From: Thoreauomyces humboldtii
Lineage: Eukaryota; Chytridiomycota; Chytridiomycetes; Spizellomycetales; Powellomycetaceae
Length of the DNA: 12,737 bases
Reading direction: 5' to 3'
Assembly (NCBI GenBank): GCA_027596035.1
Contig: JADGJA010000673.1
Coordinates: 1-12,737 of the forward strand
The notes beneath the pieces are model-generated. The model was given only the letters and a program-made list of their open reading frames with translations. It did no database searches and had not been told where the DNA came from. This document shows, piece after piece, positions 6,713 through 12,737 of this stretch. Position 1 is the stretch's first letter, and the number at the start of each line of letters is the position of its first letter. Both the position numbers and the translations under genes were made by a program.

Positions 6713-7991
6713 ATGGCCTCCGATGGCCAGGCGTCGTCTCTACCATCACCTCTCGTCGGGGCCGCTCTGACCGCCGAACTTTTCAACTCGCCACGGTCCC
6801 GACAATTCCTCAAACTCCCGGGTGGCCTTCGCGTTGCATTCGTGGAGGTCGGCGACCCCACCGGTGTTCCCGTCATAATGGAGACAGGCCTCGGCGGGGC
6901 TCGTCTGCTTGCGCTCTCTTTCATAGACGACTGTCGCGACACGGGAGTCAGGTTGATTGCCTTTGACGAACCAGGTGTCGGCCTGAGCGGAGAGCTGGAA
7001 GAGGAAGGCGATGCGGTGGCCGCAAAGACTTTGTTCAAGGATGTGGTTGGTGAGGACTCGTCTACGTCGTCTGGTGCGTCCTGCATTTGCTGACTGTGCG
7101 CTTCTTCCAGATATCACGCTAGCCATCGCAGATCACCTCAAGCTTTCCAAATTCGGCCTGTTTGCTTTCTCCCTCGGAACTGTAACGGCCCTAACCATTG
7201 CGAAGGATCATGCAGATCGCATCATCGGACCTGCTCAGCTGTTCTCTCCGTTCCTCATACCTCCATCACCCGGAATCTCCAACCTCGTCAAAGTGGGTGC
7301 AGCAGTCAACGCCTCGTTGATACGGGGAGCGTTCGCCATGGGACTGGGCATCGGTGGCGACCCACGACACTCGGTATGGAAACGACCTCTCGTCAACCTC
7401 ATCGAACAGATGGGCGTCATGTCGAGCAGCATCCGATCCACCTCCTCTTCATGTCAACCGTCCACCGGGAACCAACCCGAGGAGGACGACGAAGACGATG
7501 GAAGTCTGGAAGAGGACAAGACCATGAGACTTCCTCACCACATCGCCGTCGTGCATCGGTTGGAGAAACTGGAAGCGATATCCTACGCTCTCAGTCGTGA
7601 CCCCACGCTTTCGACGACGGAAGCGGAGGAAACGGTGCGGAAGCTCTGTCCGCAAGCCGCATGGCGAGACGTCGACGTGTCGGCGGAACTGGCCGCGGAA
7701 ACGTTCCCTCGTCGACCGTACACCGGAGGCGGCATGGTCCGGGATCTCCTGATAGGGCTGGGAAAGGCCGGAAAGCCTGTTTACGATCCACTGGAGGTTT
7801 CTGCTCCGTGCCATGTCTGGCATGGGACGGCGGACGGTTTGGTGCCGCTCCCTGCTGCGCGGGCGTTGGCGCAGGCGTTGCCCAACGCTGAGATGACGGA
7901 GGTACGAGAGGGGTCCCACACTTTGCTGCATAATCGGAAGGTGGTGAGAATAGCTTTCCGTGAGATCGTAGCGTATCATATACCCGGTTGA
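6713..7991 (+). CDS. Alpha/beta hydrolase (two exons, 405 aa)
   Basis: Exons 6713-7049 and 7111-7991 join in phase 1 to read TLFKDVV-DITLAIADHL, the helix before the nucleophile elbow. The fold is complete: strand GLRVAFVEVGDP, oxyanion-type loop METGLGGARL (residues 56-65), IAFDEPGVGLS, nucleophile S133 in FAFSLGT (a variant of GxSxG with Ala for the first Gly), acid D354 in HGTADGLVP and H382 in EGSHTLL. Serine hydrolases of this kind cleave esters, amides or epoxides; the substrate is unknown. Between strand 6 and the acid is a long cap region with a very acidic insert (EEDDEDDGSLEEDK). The ATG at 6713 is the first Met in the frame; upstream the frame stays open but reads as non-conserved sequence. 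No signal peptide is seen, so it is probably cytosolic. Confidence 0.9.
7050..7110 (+). other. Spliceosomal intron of the alpha/beta hydrolase gene (61 nt)
   Basis: The donor is GTGAGG, the acceptor TTCTTCCAG and a perfect CTGAC branch motif lies at 7090-7094. Unspliced, the frame stops within 15 codons (ending SGASCIC). The alpha/beta hydrolase fold requires the join. Confidence 0.9.
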
Positions 7992-8122
7992 GATTGAAGA
8001 ACGTCCGCACATGATATCGTGCTTTCTGGTGTGTGTGATGACCGACGCAAAGAGATGGCTATCGAAAACGCGAGGAGACCACCTTCTGCGCTTTCCCATC
8101 TTGCAACTCGAGTCCATTCGCC

Positions 8123-8654
8123 ATGTTCCAGAAGGCGACGGTGCCGCTAGACGACATACGACACGTCTTCCGAAGATCGGCGCAAGGCAAGACGTACCTC
8201 ACCTCGGATGACTTCAAGGTGGCAATGACGGGTTTGCTTGGGTACAAGCCCAGGTAAGTGGTCCTCTATCCACAACGCGGTCATTCCCATCCACGACCAT
8301 CGCAAAAGAAGCAAACCCTTTTCACTCTGACCACCCCCCGGTACCAGCAAATGGGAGCGCGCACACGCCTGCAAGGACGTCGACATGGAGTCCCAAGGGA
8401 TGACGCTACCTACCTTCGTCATGGTCGCGTCGAGCAAGCTTTCCCACCAGGACCCCGACTCCACCATCCGTCACGCCTTCCTCGCCACCGACGTGGGATG
8501 TCATGGATTCATCACGCATGGAGATGCGAGACGATTGTTCTCGTCGTTCCATTCCGTGCCCGATCACGTGGTGGACGAGGCGTTCATGCTGGTGGACGGG
8601 AACGGGGACGGACGGATCACGTACAAGGAATTCGAGGCTATGATGAAGGCGTGA
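8123..8654 (+). CDS. EFCAB11: EFCAB11-like EF-hand protein (two exons, 145 aa)
   Basis: Exons 8123-8253 and 8348-8654 join in phase 2 to give LLGYKPS-KWERAH. The element F..A...L.GYKPSK is characteristic of EFCAB11, a small calmodulin-related protein of poorly defined function. The last EF loop, DGNGDGRITYKE (residues 127-138), has all canonical calcium ligands. The earlier loop at about 92-103 (DVGCHGFITHGD) lacks several ligands and the N-terminal pair is degenerate, so probably one calcium ion binds. Length is close to the roughly 160 aa of animal EFCAB11; the N-terminus is slightly shorter. The gene follows the alpha/beta hydrolase by 131 bp on the same strand. It could be a more general calmodulin-like protein, but GYKPSK favours EFCAB11. 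Confidence 0.82.
8254..8347 (+). other. Spliceosomal intron of the EFCAB11-like gene (94 nt)
   Basis: The donor AG|GTAAGT is a perfect consensus; the acceptor is GGTACCAG, and CTCTGACC provides a branch-like motif 20 nt upstream. Removal restores the conserved GYKPSK element across the junction. Confidence 0.92.
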
Positions 8655-8954
8655 AGTATGAAAAGGTCGCAAGGACCTGGATCGGACGGTAGGTTCATTC
8701 TTCTTGCTTTGCCGTTGAGGTATTCACGAACGAGTGCGTTTCGGGAAGGCACGTGGACTACTGACTGGAGGAAGCTTATGGCAGAGAAGACATCATGCAC
8801 CTCACCACCCCTCAACCACTCCTTCCACGACTCCCCAGGAATGATGAACGAAGACCGACGGGGACCTGCAGCGCCATCAGGTCCTTTTATCCGCTGAACC
8901 ATGCCATTCACGCGCTCCCCGGCTGATAGTCCGTGACTTCACCGTGGTGGACAA
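8655..8954. other. Gene-free spacer between EFCAB11-like gene and tRNA cluster
   Basis: I see no conserved coding or structured RNA here. A minus-strand open frame (8564-8911) overlaps the canonical EF loop on the opposite strand and is most likely a shadow. The stretch presumably contains the EFCAB11-like 3' end. Confidence 0.6.
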
Positions 8955-9027
8955 GCTCCGTTAGCTCAGTTGGTAGTAGCGTCGTGCTAATAACGCGAAG
9001 GTCATCAGTTCAACCCTGATACGGAGC
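8955..9027 (+). tRNA. tRNA-Ile (anticodon AAU)
   Basis: A complete 73-nt cloverleaf: acceptor GCTCCGT/ACGGAGC, D-arm GCTC-AGTTGGTAG-TAGC (one C-T mismatch), anticodon arm TCGTG-CTAATAA-CGCGA with anticodon AAT at positions 34-36, variable loop AGGTC, and T-arm ATCAG-TTCAACC-CTGAT. It reads AUU, and AUC after A34-to-inosine editing. The A box is TAGCTCAGTTGG and the B box GTTCAACCC. No intron. A TTTTT pol III terminator follows at 9042-9046. Confidence 0.96.
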
Positions 9028-9041
9028 AGGAGCTTAATATC

Positions 9042-9046
9042 TTTTT
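9042..9046 (+). terminator. RNA polymerase III T-run terminator
   Basis: Five T residues lie 15 nt beyond the 3' end of the first tRNA-Ile, a normal position for pol III termination. Confidence 0.6.
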
Positions 9047-9051
9047 AGATG

Positions 9052-9093
9052 TTTTGCATGGCCGAGTGGTCGTTTGGCGTTATATTTGCAAAA
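9052..9093 (+). other. tRNA-like relic (acceptor-like stem plus D-arm only)
   Basis: TTTTGCA at 9052-9058 pairs perfectly with TGCAAAA at 9087-9093. Inside sits TG-GCC-GAGTGGTCGTTT-GGC-G, a normal tRNA A box and D-arm of the Ser/Leu type (TGGCCGAGTGGTC). No anticodon arm, T-arm or B box is present. It lies between two tRNA-Ile genes and may be a degenerate tRNA. The stem is AT-rich, so chance pairing is possible. Confidence 0.35.
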
Positions 9094-9109
9094 ATTGCTT
9101 CTCGGACAT

Positions 9110-9182
9110 GCTCCCTTAGCTCAGTTGGTAGTAGCGTCGTGCTAATAACGCGAAGGTCATCAGTTCAACCCTGATAGGGAGC
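9110..9182 (+). tRNA. tRNA-Ile (anticodon AAU), second copy
   Basis: It is identical to the tRNA at 8955-9027 except for the acceptor stem, which is GCTCCCT/AGGGAGC instead of GCTCCGT/ACGGAGC. Both strands of the sixth acceptor pair changed (G-C to C-G), so pairing is kept. It lies 82 bp downstream in the same orientation. No close T-run terminator is seen; the first TTTT is at about 9234. Confidence 0.96.
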
Positions 9183-9683
9183 ATCGACAATATCGAACGC
9201 AACCAGCAGAATGTGGTCTGTTGATGCGCTTCCCTTTTGTATCATGAATTTGGTACCAACTCGCTCCAAGTGCAATATCGAGGAAAGAGAAGTGTACCGT
9301 AGCCGATCCATGGGTTGCGAGATAGCCAGGTACCAGGGGTCGGTACGGTGCTACAGTACATTTGGGATCTGCAGCACGCCGTGGGCCATCAGTGTGTGCG
9401 GTCATGTGAGTTTCTTACGCCTCCGCCTGTGTGTGTTTGTGTTTGTCAACGCGAAGCTCACGCGCGAAATCGTCTGTGTTTGCCATTTACAACGGGTTAC
9501 CTTTCGGCACATCCCTATACCTCTCCTCAACGGATAGCTCATCTACTCGCATCCACTTGCATCGGCCATCTGGTCGGTTGGCCCTTTCCAACCCTATTGC
9601 TTAGACCCCCTACCTGCCTACGGTCGTCGTGTAGGCGGCCCATCGCGACTATCCCCGCTGGACCCCCTTCATTGCAGCAAAAG
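9183..9683. other. Intergenic region upstream of the F-box gene
   Basis: This 501-bp stretch holds no supported gene. It has a GT-rich patch around 9425-9450 and is C/T-rich just before the F-box gene, as expected for a eukaryotic promoter and leader. No TATA box is convincing. Confidence 0.6.
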
Positions 9684-10986
9684 ATGGGAAACTCGCCGTC
9701 AAGCACAAACGGTAATGGCCTGTGACAACTGAAGATTTTACTCGGTTCTTCATTGCTAACCGTCAAATGGTGAACCAGTCCCACCAAGGCACCTACTAGT
9801 ACGACCACATGCCCCGGTTGAACAGCGAGCGGTAGAATCCCTTTCCAAGGCGCTCCCGAAGGACATTGCATCCCAGACGTCGACGATAACGTCCTCCGCT
9901 TCCTTCACCTCGGCATCTTCGTGGGAAGCCGCAACCCTGCTCCACGCTCGGACAGCGTCGACACGGACCCAGCTGACCGGAGTCTTTAGTCCCTTCCAAT
10001 CCATCCCGCTCGATCTGGTGCTCACCATCCTCCACTACATGCATCCCCACTCCCTCCACCGTCTAGCCCAGACGAGCAAGGCCCTCCACTCCCTCATCAC
10101 GGAGAACCTGGAATCCCTCTACCGACATCGGGTCCTGACCTGGTTCCGTCTCCAGAGTCAACGCCGACAGCACACGTACCGCATGTCCTACGAGGGACCC
10201 ATGGAGCAGACCTGGTGCGACATGTTCTGGCGTCTCAGCGTCTGTCGAACCCGGTGGGTGGGATGCGCCCTGGATCGAGCCACCAACCAGTTCGAACCCT
10301 ACCCCATGGAGCTCGTCGTCAAGAACGCCGTGGCGGACGGTTCCCACGTCGTGAGGATCGAAGGCGTCTGCAGATGGAGGACGGTCGGGGACGCCATCAT
10401 CAAGATGAAGGGCGTCGTCGACATGGACGACGGGAGGTCGGGTGCCATCGCCTTCAGAGAGTACAAGCTGCTGAGAGGTCCCGTCAACACCATCGCCATA
10501 CCCAACAAGTACCGCGCGGCGTGCTTCGGGAGCGTTATGCTCGGCATGTACGATCCCCAGTCCTCCCGGTCTGCGAGAGGCGTCTTCTGCATCGTCATGG
10601 AGGAGTGCTTCTGGGGCGGAGACGAGAGCGAGGCCGTGCGCTTCGACGATCGGAGGACCTACTTTGGCGTAATCACCACCGTCGACGCGGCCGAGACGGG
10701 CGTCTACTGTCAGTGCCACCTGACGTTCACGAGAAAGGACGGGCATCTCGTCGGCGACTTTGTCCTTCCCGACGCGAACCAGGTCGCCAAGGTCACGCTG
10801 TCGAACGATGCGACGGCACTTCACTTCGACGCCGATGCGGAGTCGGCGACGGGACCGGCGGCGTGGTGGGAGGCGCCCGTGGATCCCTGTGTGCCGGACG
10901 GACGCGTGACGATAAAGAAGATGGGGAACGTCCTGCTGGGCACGTTCTCGCAACCGACCGTGGGATGTTTCTACATCGGGCTGTGA
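9684..10986 (+). CDS. F-box protein with candidate N-myristoylation signal (two exons, 411 aa)
   Basis: A 28-nt first exon (9684-9711) encodes MGNSPSSTN; a 67-nt intron follows, and exon 2 (9779-10986) continues in the same frame, with phase 1 matching exactly. Glycine 2 and the serine at position 6 or 7 fit an N-myristoylation signal, so the protein may attach to membranes. Residues about 81-123 (SIPLDLVLTILHYMHPHSL, then HRLAQTSKALHSLI) form an F-box, which binds Skp1 in SCF ubiquitin ligases. The roughly 280-residue remainder is beta-rich (RTRWVGCALDRATNQFEPYP, GVFCIVMEECFWGG, HLVGDFVLPD, VLLGTFSQPTVGCFYIGL) with no family I recognise; it is probably a substrate-binding barrel or jelly-roll. 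Without the small exon the first Met would lie beyond the F-box start (M97), so an upstream exon is needed. Confidence 0.7.
9712..9778 (+). other. Spliceosomal intron of the F-box gene (67 nt)
   Basis: The donor is G|GTAATG, the acceptor GTGAACCAG, and GCTAACC gives a strong branch motif about 20 nt upstream. Stops in the intron frame (TGA, TAA) make retention unproductive. Confidence 0.65.
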
Positions 10987-11289
10987 TGGACTCTTTCTTG
11001 CACTTTTTTTTTGGACAATCTGATCTCATCTGCGCCAGGGAAACCGGTTCGAGGAGGCACGGTCTGCGGGAAGATCTGCAAGTCTGAGGGTGATTCATCA
11101 GGCGGCAGCCAATGCCAGCCGTGGGGGAAACTCCGGCGGCTACCGGTATACCGGTATCGGACTGTCCGAAACCTCTCGGTGTCCGAAAGGTGCTATCCCT
11201 CGAAGCCTCTTGCTTCCGACGATTCCCACGCTCGCAGACGAACAGCTGGAAGACTCTTCTGTAACAGCGCTGCCAGTAGGAACAGCCAG
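10987..11289. other. Intergenic region downstream of the F-box gene
   Basis: There is a run of nine or so T residues at about 11002-11011, presumably in the F-box 3' region, and a 16-bp palindrome at 11141-11156. No gene is supported. Confidence 0.55.
11141..11156. repeat. 16-bp perfect palindrome TACCGGTATACCGGTA
   Basis: The sequence equals its own reverse complement and consists of two TACCGGTA octamers, each itself palindromic. It lies about 150 bp upstream of the DUF7918-like copy 1. It could be a protein-binding site. Confidence 0.6.
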
Positions 11290-11418
11290 ATGCCGGAACA
11301 TAAGCACTCCTGCTGCCGCGTACGGGTAGACGCACGACCCCTAGAAGAATACGGGGAGAAGTACGACCCCGTCACCCAGACGCTCACTTGCTACGTTATA
11401 CGTTATACCCACACATAA
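11290..11418 (+). pseudogene. DUF7918-like N-terminal fragment, copy 1
   Basis: An ATG frame of 42 codons encodes MPEHKHSCCRVRVDARPLEE then YGEKYDPVTQTLTCYV, ending at TAA. The pattern (V.VDG.PL.EY...D......CYI) recalls the N-terminus of fungal DUF7918 proteins, which usually run to about 200 residues or more; their function is unknown. Twenty-one of 36 residues match copy 2, offset 115 bp. It is too short to be a complete domain, so it is most likely a truncated duplicate, or a first exon whose remainder is not visible. Confidence 0.5.
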
Positions 11419-11572
11419 AGGATTCACCTGCTACGTCCTGATCGACGGATGCCCGCTTGAGGAATTCGGAGAGAAGTACGACCCGGACGCCAAGACCCTC
11501 ACTTGCTACATCACCCCGCCAGATGATAAACCATACCAGGTCTCGTACGATGTAACAGCATCGATGATTTGA
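11405..11572 (+). pseudogene. DUF7918-like N-terminal fragment, copy 2 (start codon ATA)
   Basis: This frame, aligned codon by codon with copy 1 but in another reading frame, reads IPTHKGFTCYVLIDGCPLEE, FGEKYDPDAKTLTCYI, TPPDDKPYQVSYDV and stops at TGA (11570-11572). The codon matching the ATG of copy 1 is ATA, so the copy lacks a start. It extends further into the domain than copy 1 (the KPYQVSYDV strand). A GTAACA after TCGTACGAT could be a donor for an intron, but no continuation is recognised. Confidence 0.5.
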
Positions 11573-11709
11573 TGGACATGGCGGAAAGTGGAAAGTGATT
11601 CCGGGATCGCTGGCGTATCTCGGGTCATAGCCCCGATTGACTGGCTTCATTGCCTGCGAATCACACATGCCCATCACGTTCTGACCTCCCACCGGTGGAT
11701 TCTCATTCA

Positions 11710-12373
11710 TCATTCCTCCCTGGCAAAGGGCAACCTAACGATCAAAGCGTCACCGCCCTTCTCCCACGTGGCCCTCCCCCTCGTCTCGTCCACGGCCCGA
11801 GGAAGACGCGCCCGAAGGCGATACGAAGGACACCGAACGTCCATCTCGAGACCCGTGACCTCGAGATCGACCTCGGTCCTCCTCGTCCCCGGAAGCACGA
11901 TCCGGACGACCACCCCGTCCGCGTCGTGGACGGACGCGGTGGATGCGGAGGACGTCCGGGACGGTAGGTACATGTCGTCGGCGGAGACGCTTTGACTGAA
12001 GGTGATGGTGTACCTGAAAGTAAGGAGGGACGCAGTGGTGGGTGAGGGATCCGTCACCATCGAAAGAGATGATGATGGGATTGTGGAACAGGAGAACTCA
12101 CTCTGGCGTTGGTCGAGTGTCGATCTCGACGTCCACGTCTGCCTCGTCCCAAATGTCGCTGCTGGTGGTGGTCATAGCTGGTCTGACGGGTTTGGTCTTT
12201 CGCGAAGAGGAGGAGGATGGGCCGATCGATCCTGGATTTGGTTCGGATGAGGATGAGGATGAGGATGCGCGGACCAGACCTTTGGGCGCTGGGTCGCTCA
12301 TGTCTTGGATGTCGGCTGCTCCCTTCAGCATGTCGGCGAGTGCTAGCATGCTTCCGTTGTCTAGGACGTCCAT
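11710..12373 (-). CDS. DNAAF6: Dynein axonemal assembly factor 6 (DNAAF6/PIH1D3) homologue (two exons, 191 aa)
   Basis: Exon 1 (12373-12102) and exon 2 (12013-11710) join in phase 2 as DTRPTPE-YTITFSQSV, matching the PEYEI.F.Q.V element of vertebrate PIH1D3. The N-terminus has the short helix MLALADMLKGA, then a serine-rich, acidic linker with SSDIWDEAD (compare the DMWD motif). Residues about 116-191 form the CS-like PIH1D3 domain: STASV, then VVVRIVLPGTRRTEVDLEV, GLEMDVRCPSYRLRARLP and a final LIVRLPFAREE. The family acts with HSP90 and R2TP-type co-chaperones in the cytoplasm to preassemble axonemal dynein arms. Length is close to the 214 aa human protein. The ATG at 12373 is the only in-frame Met upstream of the conserved helix. 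A hexanucleotide run encodes part of the serine tract. Confidence 0.88.
12014..12101 (-). other. Spliceosomal intron of DNAAF6 (88 nt)
   Basis: The donor GA|GTGAGT is a perfect consensus and the acceptor is CCTTACTTTCAG. Reading through gives a stop immediately after TRPTPE. The join reconstructs the PEY motif of the family. Confidence 0.92.
12245..12267. repeat. GGATGA short tandem repeat inside DNAAF6 exon 1
   Basis: Almost four GGATGA units on the plus strand encode part of the serine run in the DNAAF6 linker on the minus strand. Hexanucleotide units allow length change without frameshift. Confidence 0.7.
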
Positions 12374-12616
12374 CGTGTGTGGTCGGGTGGTTGAGAGGGT
12401 TGGGAAATGGTTTGAAACGCCGACCCGTGAGGTGTTTACGCGGGTTCTGGCTGGGGTGTCCGAAAGAGAGAGCCACGCAAATGTCCGACATCCTTCCCCT
12501 TTTTCCTTCCCCTTTTCCCACGCACGGGTCCTCTCAGCATTGTCAGCAGCCACTCGCTCGTTCCCCACGGCAACATCATCGCACGTCCAGAAAACAAGAG
12601 ACAAAGCGACGCCGCG

Positions 12617-12737
12617 ATGCGCTTCCTTCGTCCCTCCATCCACCACACGGCACGAGCCTCCCGACGAGCGCGTTCCCGTACCACCTCTCGCTCCCACTGC
12701 CACTCCACCACCACCACCACCACCCCCTCCTCCAGCT
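12617..12737 (+). CDS. Probable 5' end of a gene with a mitochondrial-type presequence (partial)
   Basis: An ATG at 12617 opens a frame that continues past the window end for 40 codons. It begins MRFLRPSIHHTARASRRARS, then TTSRSHCHS and a threonine run: many Arg, Ser and Thr, no acidic residue, as in mitochondrial matrix targeting peptides. The gene would be divergent from DNAAF6, with 243 bp between starts. A CCA/ACC triplet run at 12702-12722 encodes the threonines. The product is unknown, and a chance frame cannot be excluded because only the presequence-like part is visible. Confidence 0.42.
   Translation, partial: MRFLRPSIHHTARASRRARSRTTSRSHCHSTTTTTTPSSS
12702..12722. repeat. CCA trinucleotide repeat
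   Basis: About seven CCA units near the window end encode a threonine run in the candidate presequence starting at 12617. Confidence 0.75.

Noticed and set aside
7449..8117. Minus-strand open frame of 222 codons
   Set aside because: It overlaps hydrolase exon 2 antisense, and the hydrolase catalytic motifs fix the true strand.
8564..8911. Minus-strand frame of 115 codons downstream of and overlapping the EF-hand gene
   Set aside because: Its 3' end lies opposite a canonical calcium-binding loop and the rest shows no family resemblance.
4736..8955. A 15-base exact match (ACCGTGGTGGACAAG) at 4736-4750 and 8941-8955, the latter ending at the first base of a tRNA
   Set aside because: No further similarity flanks either copy; a match of this length is only mildly unlikely by chance in 12.7 kb, so integration at the tRNA is not supported.
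10063..10953. Minus-strand open frame of 296 codons
   Set aside because: It is antisense to the F-box gene, arginine/histidine/valine-biased, with no recognisable domain.
11011..11289. In-frame upstream extension of DUF7918-like copy 1
   Set aside because: The residues before the ATG at 11290 show no conservation, whereas the ATG position aligns with the start of copy 2.
1..12737. CRISPR arrays, bacterial operons, insertion sequences or phage genes
   Set aside because: No regularly spaced repeats, transposase motifs or ribosome-binding-site patterns were seen; introns and tRNA features show a eukaryotic nuclear context.

Overview
The window comes from a GC-rich nuclear genome of a microbial eukaryote. 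The reasons are short GT-AG introns of 61-97 nt in four intact genes and one pseudogene, two eukaryotic-type tRNA-Ile(AAU) genes, an F-box protein, and an EF-hand protein resembling EFCAB11. A clear homologue of the axonemal dynein assembly factor DNAAF6 (PIH1D3) implies that the organism builds motile flagella or cilia at some stage. A DUF7918-like fragment and the compact gene layout would fit a zoosporic fungus, but a flagellated alga or other protist cannot be excluded from sequence alone.

Layout, left to right. (1) 46-1374, minus: decayed front-end (cytochrome b5 type) fatty acid desaturase. Two introns still splice in frame, but the N-terminus is missing, there is a one-base frameshift beside the third histidine box, and several motif residues are altered. 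(2) 1378-2128, minus, and 2859-4130, plus: two distantly related 2-oxoglutarate/Fe(II) dioxygenase-like proteins, head to head. The 730-bp region between them holds a GACGGC/GAAGGA-rich tract and two diverged direct repeats. (3) 4131-4837: mostly non-coding, with a possible broken reading frame on the minus strand. (4) 4838-5767, minus: intact, intronless SDR-type NAD(P)-binding oxidoreductase. (5) 5916-6317, minus: uncertain hypothetical ORF. (6) 6713-7991, plus: alpha/beta hydrolase with one intron. (7) 8123-8654, plus: EFCAB11-like protein with one intron. (8) 8955-9182: two tRNA-Ile(AAU) genes differing by a compensatory acceptor-stem pair, with a tRNA-like relic between them. (9) 9684-10986, plus: F-box protein whose 28-nt first exon encodes a candidate N-myristoylation signal. 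(10) 11290-11572, plus: two tandem, out-of-frame copies of a DUF7918-like N-terminal segment, the second with ATG changed to ATA. (11) 11710-12373, minus: DNAAF6 with one intron. (12) 12617 to the window end, plus: probable start of a gene with a mitochondrial-type presequence, divergent from DNAAF6.

The genes do not form one pathway; this looks like ordinary compact eukaryotic gene space mixed with degenerate copies. I do not see a convincing new multi-gene system. The points most worth following up are the divergent dioxygenase pair, the desaturase remnant welded to the dioxygenase stop codon, the DUF7918-like tandem duplication, the tRNA pair with its relic, and the fact that all six inferred introns have length 3n+1.
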